Assembly (NCBI GenBank): GCA_001606155.1
Contig: LODT01000025.1
Location: 62,001 to 126,000, forward strand
Length of the DNA stretch: 64,000 nucleotides
DNA from: Tieghemostelium lacteum
Taxonomy: Eukaryota; Evosea; Eumycetozoa; Dictyosteliales; Raperosteliaceae
Direction: 5' to 3'
The translations under genes were made by a program, and so were the position numbers. This document shows, in pieces, positions 35,703 to 45,684 of the stretch. The notes below the pieces were generated by a model that saw only the letters and a program-made list of their open reading frames with translations, had not been told where the DNA came from and did no database searches. Position 1 is the first letter of the stretch. Each line of letters begins with the position of its first letter.

Positions 35703-38700
35703 ATGAGTAATCACAATCGAAATTACTATAATTTTACTAGTAAATATAATAATAATCGAAATTATAATAATCAAAATAGTTATAATAATAACCAAAGCTA
35801 TAATAATCAGAATAATTATAACCAAAATAGTAATAATTACAGTAGTAATAGAGGTGATAATTCAAAAAATACACAATATTATAATAATAGAACACAAACA
35901 CAAAAACAATATACACAAAAAACAACATTAAAAGAAATACAAATTCAGAGGAATAGTGTAGAATCATTACAATGTAAAACCTGTAGTCAGAATATAGTTG
36001 GATTAGATTGGTTATGTTTTTATTTACCTGGTGGTATACAGGCTGATGGTTTAAATAGTACTAGTAAAGAGGTTCATTTATGTATACAATATAGATTATC
36101 TAAATCATTTTTAGAGACTAATAAATCAGTACAGATTCAAGCCAATCAAGATAGTAAACAATCAAAATACACTAAAAGGAATATCATTTGTATTAAATGT
36201 AATAGTGCAATTGGTGCTGAGACCACCAACTCTATGGGAAACACTTTTTATTCATTTGGTGGAAAAAATGTAAAATTAACTTTTTATAAAGGAAATTCTT
36301 CAAAATGGTCTGCTATCAGAGATCTTTTAATTAAAGAAAATTTAAATTTATTATTATCAAAATATTCTGATACTTTTTATCAAGATTCAGATAATATAAA
36401 TAATAATAATGTATGTTTTATTATAAAAAAATATATTTTTAAAATATTATATTAATAATTGTTATATTATAATAATAGAATATATCAAGTAGGGATACAG
36501 ATACTTTATTAAAAAATAAAAAGAGAAACTTAGATGAGGAAGATACAGTTGTTCAACAAGAGGATATTATAGTAGTTAAAAAACATAAAATTGATAATGA
36601 GACTATAGAAAAATCAAAAATAGAATCACTTCCACCACCGCCACCACCAATTGGAGGATATACTAAAGATGATGGTACACCTATATATCCAATGTCAGAT
36701 CCACAAAATTTGGATTATAGAAATTTAATTGATGCTAAACCTAGAGATTATCAATTACGTTCCTATGGACATTCTATAGCTCATTGGGTTGAGAAAAAGA
36801 AGAATTCTATAATTTGTTTACCAACAGGATCAGGAAAAACATTGATTAGTATGATGGTCGTTGCAAAGATGCTGCATTGTAATCCAATGAAGAAGGCTAT
36901 ATTTGTAGCACCTACTATAGTACTTACAACTCAACAATTGGAAAGATATAAAAGATCTATAGTTCAACAATATAACTTTAATATTCTTACTGGTGAGACT
37001 GTGGATGATCATTCTACAGTTTGGAAACAATCTGATGTACTATTTATAACTAGTGGTAAACTTAAAAGACTATTGGATATTCAACAAATTGATTTGGCAC
37101 AAGTTTGTTGTTTGGTTTTCGATGAGGCACATCATGGTGTTGGTAAAAGTATATATTGTGAAATTTTAAAGAATTACTATAACAAATTGTTACCAAGATT
37201 TAAACCATTGATATTGGGTTTAACGGCATCACCAGGTTTCTCAGATAATATACAAAAAACTGTTAGAACCATTCAAGATTTATCAGATATCTATAGTGCC
37301 GATGTATATAGACCAAAAACTGATGATTATACACCACCAAAAACTGAATTTAAAATATTGGATAACGAAGATGAAAGAAAGATTATTCTTCATTTTCAAA
37401 AATTTATTCAATTTCTATTGTCTTCCAATCATATAGAATTGGAAATTGTAGATAGATCACAATTATCATCATTGGTAAAATCAAATGCAGCTAATCACAG
37501 TCTCACAATGGCACTTAGAGTTTTCATTTTAACTGAAATGATACCAACATTGGGTATTCATCATGTATTTGAAATTCTATGTAAATATTTACAAGAGATT
37601 GAAGATAAAACTGCCAAATTATATCTTGACAAGTTTTTACAAAACTTTCCAAAATCTTTATTGGTTAGTACAGTTCAAGAAGAAATGGTAGAAGGTAAAG
37701 GTGAAGGTGAATTTTTTGATATTAGAAAGATTACAATGGGTGAAGATATCAGTAAATTTGGTAAAAAGTTTAAATTACTTTTAAATATAATACAAGAAAT
37801 AATTAAAGGTACTTTGGGTGAATGTAGAATATTGGTATTTGTTAAAGAACGTAAATTGGCATGTCAATTGGTTAATATGTTATCTACAATTGAATTTACA
37901 GAGTCATTGAACCCAACGTTTATCATTGGAAAGAATAGTAGTGGTATGGATTATGATAATGAACAAAAACCAATTCTAAAGGATTTTGAAGATGGTAAAA
38001 TTAGATTACTTGTCAGTACCAATGTACTAAAGGAAGGTTTGGATATCAGTAGTTGTAATGCAGTCATTTGTTATGACTCTGTTGAAAATGATCTATGTTC
38101 ATTTATTCAAACTCGTGGTAGAGCACGTTTAGAAAAATCTAGATATTTTATAATTCTAAATCATAAACCAGAGAGATATCTAGATGAAATTGAAAAAATG
38201 ATGATACGTGCTATAGAAATACTTCAACCTAGAGAATATCAATCAGTTTTAGATTTTATTTATAAAGTTCAACATGAACAACCATCAACTGATCAGTTAA
38301 TATCTAATAGTTTATCAATTTCCAATAATAATAATAATAATAATAATAGAGAGAAATTTAATCATTCTTATAGATTACATACATTTTGCCAAAAAGAAAC
38401 ACAACAATTAGAAGATAGATTTAATCAATTCTATGTACATGTTGATTATCAACCAAGTAAAAGAATTTTAAAAATTACATCAAATATTACATCAACCATG
38501 ATGATTAATGATTTGGTAAAAAAATGTAATTTATCTTCTATTTGGATTGAATTGGATATTTTACCTACTCAAAATAATTCAATTTTACCAATTTCAGTTA
38601 ATAATAATCAAAATCATAATATTAGTAAAACATATGAAATTAATTCTATAAAAAATGGAGAATTTCTATCAACTAGTAAATTTAAAGTAAATTGTAATTT

Positions 38701-41472
38701 ATTTGATAAATTAAAAAATTCAATTTATATGGATATTAATAATACAATGTTAACATTTAAACAACAAGAACCACAAAAAGTACCTGATAGTAATAATTCT
38801 ATAGTTTATTCGATACAATTACCAATCATTAGAATTAAAGAATATATATTGTTTGAATTCTCTGATTTATTCAATTTACAAGGGTATTCTTGTATTTATA
38901 TTCCATTAAAAGGTATACCTGATTTTATGGTTACACATTTCATTTTTGACCCCATTACAAAAATGGAAGATATTAAACATCAATTGATATCTGATAATCC
39001 AATTTCTAAATCAGTACTGAGGATTAAAATTCCCAATTCACAAGTAATATCATTTATTCAATATATAATGGTATCTTTATCAACTAGTATAAAAGTATAT
39101 TTTACCAATGGTATTACATCAAAAGGTTCACTATTTGATTATAGTGATTTAACAGAACAATATCAATTAACCATTTCAGAGTTTCCAATTGATGTAAAAT
39201 ATCAATTACAAATCTATGAAAATCAATTGGGTATTGGTTATTGGGATAGATTAACTATAGGGTATTTGAATAGCTTAAAAAAGACAATTAAAGATTGTTC
39301 AGGTACAGATGGTGGAATTTCAAAAATTCAAAATATGGAATGTAAAGATTTATCTTTGGATCTTTGTGATGCTTTGGAAAATAGTTTTCAGAGTGAAAAG
39401 AGACAGTTAAAGAATCATGTTTGGGTTAATAGGGTTGTAATAACTCACTATAGAACTATATGGTTACAACCCTATTTGCATCCACTAAATAGAGTATTAC
39501 GTAATCATTTGGCAGATGAATTCATCATAGTTCAATTTAAAGATGAAGATTTAAATGATTTGGATAGTAGTACAGTTAAACAAAGATTTTTAAATACACT
39601 AAAACAAGGTATATGGGATCCAAGTTCAAAAAAAATCTTTAGATTTCTATCTATAACTGGTACATTTAAAAGAAATGGTACAATGTGGTTTACAAGTTTA
39701 CCAGTTGATAGTTTGGTAACTGAAATTGGAAATATAAGAGAAAGTACATCAACACCAGGTCAATATCTACAAAGATTAAAATTGGCATTTTCAACTTCAA
39801 TACCAATTAATAAGACCTATGATTTCTCTATAATACCTGATCAAGTTAGTAAAAATTATATTCAGGGTCAATTGGTTCAAGTTAATTTTACTGATGGTTG
39901 TGGTAAAATTGGATCTGAATTGCTGAATGAAATTTCAGAGGATCTTGGATTTAGACCTAGTGCAATACAGATTCGTTTAGGTGGTTGTAAAGGTATATTA
40001 TTGGAAGATATAACTATACCAAAAAGATCAGTTCAAATTAGAGAATCAATGAAGAAATTTGATTCTGAAAGTAAAACTATAGAGGTAATTGAAAGATCTA
40101 GATATATACCATTATATCTAAATAGACAGATTATAACTCTTTTATCAAGTTTGGGTATTAAAGATGATGTATTTGTAAATTTAATGATTTCAGAATTGGA
40201 AGATTTAAGATCAGTACTCATAGATAATACATTGGCATATAAAGCTTTAGCATCAAAAACCAAACAATTTCAATTACCAATAACTGAAATTAGAGATTTG
40301 AATATATCATTTATTCAAGAACCATTCTATTATAGTTTGGTTAGAGAGATTTATTTGGAGAGAATTTATTATATCACAAAGAAATCTAAAGTTTTGATTC
40401 AAAACGGTAGATCATTATTGGGTGTTGCAGATAGTAGTGGTAAATTAAAAGAAGGTCAAGTTTATTTGCGTATTAGTATACCTGTAAATCTTAGTAAAGG
40501 TTTTGATGCTGAGGTACAACCAACCAATTTTAAAACTATCACTGGAAAGATTGGTATTGTAAAATGTCCTTGTTTGCATATTGGTGATTTTAGAGTATTA
40601 GAGGCTGTTGATGTACCTGAACTATCTTATCTCTATGATGTAATTGTATTTCCATCCAGTGGTAAAGGATTACCACATTTTCAAGAATGTTCTGGTTCTG
40701 ATTTGGATGGTGATATTTATTCTGTGTGGTGGGAACCAAAATTAATACCAGATCAAAATAGAGATCCATTATTTTTAGGCTCAAGTGTTAAAAAGACACA
40801 AGAAATTACAGTGGATAGCATTTCTGAACATGTTTTACAATCATTAATATCTAATGATTTGGGTAGTATTGCTAATTTACATTTAGCCTATGCTGATTAT
40901 TTGGGTGCAGAATCAGAAGAGGCAATTCATTTGGCTAAATTGCATGCCTATCAAGTGGATTTTGAAAAGACTGGTTATAAACCACATTTGGATATACAAT
41001 TGAAAAGACAGATTCTCTATCCAGATTTTATGGAAAAACAAGATAAATCCAATAGAAATTCGACATCGGCAATTGGTAAAATGTACAAGATGTGTAAGGA
41101 ATTGAATTTCTTACAAGTTGGTCAATTTAAAAATCAATTAAATCAGTTTTTTATCAATTTGGATAGTGCTAGTATTCAATTTCTAGAGAGTAGAGAAATT
41201 TTAGAAAATGAAATTAATATATTATACCAACAGTATCACAAGAAAATTGAAATACTTTTAAATAAGTATTCAATTGACAAAGAGGAAAAGATTATAATTG
41301 GTTGTGCTAGATTAGTTGGTGAATATAAAGGAGAGAATATAACTACAGTTCAAAAAGAATTGAAAATGATTATGGATTTTTATAAACATAAATTTGATTC
41401 ATTATGTTTAGAGTATTCAAATATATCCAATAGTCAATATATAGCTTCATTATGGTATAGTATTGGTACAAC

Positions 41473-41515
<43 letters not shown>

Positions 41516-43255
41516 CCAACTAGTACAAGTAAATTTTTATCATTTTCATGGATACCATCATTTGATTTAATTAGAAATGCAAATTTCAATATTTGTAAAT
41601 TTAATCAAAATCCTTATCAAATTATTGTTAATCCAAATAATGTATTGGAAACAGAAGTTAGTTATAGTATACAATTATTTTTAAATTCAGAATTTAAACA
41701 ATGGTTATTGGATGATATAGATCAGAGATTTAAATTAATTAGTAAATTGAAAGAGTCTATTGGTATTGATGGTTTGGAGTTATTACCATTTGGTAGTACT
41801 AGAACGTTACTGATTGAAAAGGATTCTGATATTGATTTGTATACTAGTACACCATTATCAATGGTCTATGAAAAATTACAAAAATTTGATCAACAAGTTT
41901 ATCAAATTCAATATCTATCAGATATTAAAATTCCAATCATCAAGATTATATCATCACAATTTAATTATCATGTTGATATCACCAATGATAATAATGGTCT
42001 ATTAAAATCTAATATACTATTGAATCAATTTATTGATTCACCTGGTGTATTCATTTTCTTTTATATTCTAAGAAAATGGGCAAAGTATAATAGTATGCTG
42101 GGTAGAGGTATACAAAAACCATCCTATTTTGATTTCTATTTAATAACTTGGTGTAAAAAGAATTCATTACTATCATCAGAATGGGATCAATCAACTAGAA
42201 ATCTTAATATTAAACAAATTATGGAGTTGATATTAAGAATGATAGAAGGATTTAGATTTTTGTCCAGTCAAACAGTATTTTCAGTTTTGAGTAAATTCTA
42301 TCAGGAACATTGTAATATCTCAGAATATATGGTACAAGATATTCTAAATTGGGAAGAGGTATTTAAAGCTGATGAATCTTATCTCTTAAGATTACATAGT
42401 CTCTCTATAGTGGCATTACATTCATTGACATTTTCTAGATCTGATATATCTACATTTTTCAAAATCAATAAGACTAGAACCAAGTTTAATCTAAATACTG
42501 ATTATAGTAAATACTATAAGGATAGAGAGATATTCTTTCAAGAGAAATTGGCAAAAGAATATCAATTACATAGTGTAGTCATTAAACCACAAAATAATCA
42601 ATCTAAAAGAGGGTTATTAACATTGGAGGCATATGGTAATCCAATGTCTATAAAGAGACTAGAAGAAGTATATCAGATTGCAATGAAATCCATTCAAGTA
42701 CCTTTCATTAGTAGAAGTTTTATTAAAGGTAGTATACTTTTAATGTTTGAAGGTAGTATATCATCCAAAGCCAAAATTCTATTATCACCTTACCAAGGTC
42801 AATTCAATAGAAATCACATTCACATGTTAAAATTGGTACCACAAATTGAAGATTTTGTCTCTGGTAGTATGTTAAAACAGTACAATAGATTCAATGAGGC
42901 ACTATTTAGACAGTTACAAGTACTACAACAAAACTCTCAACAAGATGTCTTACAAACTGCCTCTATTAGAGTTGGTAGTTTTTATCTATTAAATTTTGAA
43001 AAGTCACTTTATACCTATCAAATGGATATAAAATCTCTAGAGAAAATTATCTCTCGTTACAGTTCATCACTAGTAAAAAGAGATAAACAATTAGTATCAA
43101 AATTAGAAAAATCAAAATTAAAACAACAAAAGGAATTATTAGAAAATAATAGTAAAAAGTTAAATCTTAATACTATTAAAGAAAATAGTTCTCAAATTGA
43201 TATCAAAGATCAAACTTTATCATTTGGTATAAAAGTTTTAAATAATAATCTTCAA

Positions 43256-43329
<74 letters not shown>

Positions 43330-44035
43330 GAAAGAAAATATTGAAGAAAAGAAAAAGAAAAAGAATATATTAAAATCAACTAGTAGTTTTTTTAGTAATT
43401 GTAATATATCATTTACAAAGGCAATGACATTATTAGATAGATGGAATTTGGAAGTTGAAAGTTATCAAGAAACTTATTCAGTTTCAATAACTAAACCAAA
43501 TGTTTGTCTGATTAATCAGATTTTATCTGATAAATTAGAAATGATATCACAAACTTGTGATCCTTGTATATGGTTTTCTGGTACACTATTTCCATATCAA
43601 GTTGGTTCCATTGATCCAGTTAGTGGTTTGGCAAAATCTCAAGATCAATTGAGATTTTTAATATCTAGTGCTAGACCTTTACCTCAGGAACTCTATCAAT
43701 TGTATCCATCTCCTGCATTGGTCATGTCCAATGGTCAATTGGAAGTCATTGAACCACTTAGATCTCAAGTTTACTTTGCCAAACATAACAAGACAAAGAT
43801 TCTAAAGAAAAAAGTTTGTGATGATGGTACTAGAATTCATATCAACCAAGTGGTAATCTTTAATGATCTCAATGGAAAGACTGGTAAATTTCAATCCATT
43901 GTTCAGAATTTAATTGATTTAAAAATTTCTCTTCCACTACCATCAGTTTCAAATTACTCAACAAATCATGAATTTATTCAAAATTATTGGAATACTGGAT
44001 ATGAATTATCCCAATTTTTAAAAGATTTATTTTAA
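35703..44035 (+). CDS. Helicase-RdRP-nucleotidyltransferase fusion (RNA-silencing polymerase)
   Basis: Exons 35703-36410 and 36479-44035 join in phase 0 (GTATGT ... AATAG), giving 2754 residues. Order: Asn-rich start; Cys pairs C91/C94 and C163/C166; DEAH helicase with PTGSGKT at 351-357, DEAH at 451-454 and GLTASPG; helicase C domain with QTRGRARLEKS; cellular RdRP with DLDGD at 1644-1648; nucleotidyltransferase with GS at 2008-2009, Asp2020, Asp2022 and Asp2069, followed by a PAP-type central domain (FYILRKWAKYNSMLGRG). An Asn-run and an unassigned C-terminus of about 270 residues close the protein. D. discoideum RrpA-C are helicase-RdRP proteins acting in RNA interference. The transferase part corresponds to Cid12/RDE-3-type enzymes. 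All three catalytic motif sets look intact. Expected role: make double-stranded RNA from aberrant transcripts. Confidence 0.93.
43256..43329 (+). repeat. AAT trinucleotide run coding for polyasparagine
   Basis: About 24 uninterrupted AAT units inside the polymerase gene, read as Asn. Shorter runs of the same kind lie at 41473-41515 (same gene), about 27000-27033 (kelch-SAM gene) and, on the reverse strand, about 24836-24894 (NYN gene). Such runs are a hallmark of dictyostelid coding DNA and are length-variable. Confidence 0.9.
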
Positions 44036-44321
44036 TTTACATGTAAATTAATGTAACCTTTTATAATTGTGATGAACAAAAAAAAACTAAGACTAAAAAA
44101 TTTAATAAAAGATTTTATAATACATTCATTTACAAATATGAAAAAAAAAACTTGAGTTTGTAAATTAAAACTATTTATATGTACAATTTCTTAGAACTTT
44201 GAGACTATTAAATGAGATAATTAAAATAAATATGATAAGATAGGGGTTTTATTGGTTGAGTGTGAATACTATAGGTGTATAATTCACAAAAGGTAGGTTA
44301 TGTTGCAACATCAGCGAATAA

Positions 44322-44391
44322 CAAACTAAATAGATTGTCATCAGTTTTAACAGCATTATAATTTAAAACTGATGACAATCTATTTAGTTTG
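44322..44391. repeat. Perfect 29-base inverted repeat with 12-base loop
   Basis: Left arm 44322-44350 and right arm 44363-44391 are exact reverse complements (29 of 29), separated by 44351-44362. Each arm, read outward from the loop, gives the same peptide fragment KTDDNLFSL, so this looks like a foldback of a once-coding fragment and not a designed terminator. It lies 287 bases past the polymerase stop codon and just before the LTR-element remnant. Confidence 0.9.
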
Positions 44392-44499
44392 GTTACTCTG
44401 AACCAAATGACCATACACACCTCCCGGTAGGTTTGTCTATTGAAAGAGATTTTAATAAGTTTAAATCTCTTCTGGAGGTGCAATAGGCTTATAAGCCCA

Positions 44500-44862
44500 G
44501 CTGGGACTATCTGAATTTTTATTAGATAGAATTTGGAAAATTAATGATAATGCTTTCAAAATTGATGTATCTCCTAATAACTATCCAGTCGTTAATGTTG
44601 ATAGACTTAAGAAGGTTAAGTCTGCTAGTGAATGATTGTTTCTGCTGTAGGTTTTATTGAAGGTATATACCATTCTTTTCCCTACGTTCTACAAAATATA
44701 TATATGTGCCTGTTTTCGATTGTAATAGTACATCACTATTATACTAAGTGTTCTAACTAACTTTAACGATAAACGATTTCAGTTAGTAAAATGGAATTAG
44801 TATAAAAGGCTCCACAAATTCTATTTAATAAAGTTATTCTTTTATATTATTTTGGTTTTACA
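44500..44862 (+). mobile_element. Fossil of an LTR retroelement (Ty3/gypsy-like): Pol tail and LTR
   Basis: The first part (about 44500-44632) reads like the extreme C-terminus of a Ty3/gypsy Pol polyprotein (LDRIWKINDNAFKIDVSP ... VVNVDRLKKVKSA). It is followed by an LTR-like block, about 44633-44862, that starts TG, ends CA, and holds a TATA box (TATAAAAG near 44802) and AATAAAG near 44827. Only one LTR-like end and a small piece of Pol are visible, so the element is broken and incomplete. Its position about 540 bases before a tRNA gene fits the known preference of dictyostelid LTR elements for tRNA neighbourhoods. The family (Skipper or DGLT-like) is a guess. Confidence 0.55.
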
Positions 44863-45404
44863 TGGTATTTCAATTATAATAATCTTTATTTTTTTTATTT
44901 TTTTTTTAATTTTTTGTTAAAGGCGTACCAATTGATACCCTTATGCCCAGACCTAGGAGTTGGATCTAAAGTTTATTTATGTACATTGAAAAGGGCCATA
45001 AAATGGTCTGATATTAGAATTTGTATTAGGTAGTTATTTTTGCACCAAGTCTTGGTGAACATTTGATTTGAAATTTGATCGAGGATATACATTGGTTTTT
45101 TACCTTGTCTATAGTGGTACTGTGGTGGAGTCTCCAGTGTTTGGACATTAGGCCGAATGTTTTTTCCCATTCTGCTCTTTTAGCTATATTCATCTTGTAG
45201 GTGACAGCTAGCCAGTTCAGTTCCATTTCAATTTTATCGTGATTTTTCTAATTTCTCGAATACCATATGAAGGTCAAACAATATAGCGATAAATGAACCC
45301 AATACTGGGTTGTTGATTTGGTTTAATATTCTTTGGTATTTTTTTTTTTTTTTTTTTAATAATCTTTATTTATAAGAAGACTTAATTCAAAATCTATTTA
45401 GCAA

Positions 45405-45487
45405 TCCAAGGTAGCATAATTGGCAGTGCGTGTATCTCGTAATTTTACATGATAATACACGATCCAGGTTCAAACCCTGGCCTTGGA
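45405..45487 (+). tRNA. tRNA with 12-base intron, anticodon read as CGT (Thr)
   Basis: Cloverleaf: acceptor TCCAAGG (45405-45411) pairs with CCTTGGA (45481-45487). D stem is GCAT/GTGC, anticodon stem TGTAT/ATACA, T stem CCAGG/CCTGG with loop TTCAAAC. The anticodon loop is CT-CGT-A plus a final A after an intron at 45442-45453, the canonical position between bases 37 and 38. The mature length is 71. Internal promoters fit: A box TAGCATAATTGG (45412-45423) and B box GGTTCAAACCC (45467-45477). A long T-run from 45493 is the Pol III terminator. The isotype is read from the loop only. The T1-A72 pair is unusual, so Thr is less certain than the tRNA call. Confidence 0.88.
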
Positions 45488-45684
45488 ATCAATTTTTTTT
45501 TTTTTTTGCAATGGACCATGTTCAGAATTGTGGATGGTTTTTTTAGAATTGTAGATAAATTAAAACAATATCAATATCCGTATTTGGCGTATACTTTGCC
45601 AAGTCAGCAATGTCAAAGTTTTATCAAAAAAAAAAAAAAAATTTAATCATTTTTATAAAATTTAACAGCAATACAATATAGAAA

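Larger units (their letters stand above)
44036..45404. other. Gene-free interval between the polymerase and tRNA genes
   Basis: Besides the foldback and the LTR fossil, this interval holds a poly-T block (44885-44920) and a distinctly less AT-rich segment at about 44920-45260. On the reverse strand the latter contains short frames that look like worn coding DNA (around RAEWEKTFGLMSKHWRLHHS). I cannot place it in a family; it could be another element remnant. A 17-base T-run sits at about 45342-45358. Confidence 0.5.

Noticed and set aside
43256-43329. CRISPR-like or satellite array
   Set aside because: Simple AAT run in a coding frame, without spacers, in a eukaryotic genome.
44973-45226. 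Two overlapping reverse-strand frames as real genes
   Set aside because: They overlap in different frames, lack start context and splice signals, and lie in fossil-rich DNA.
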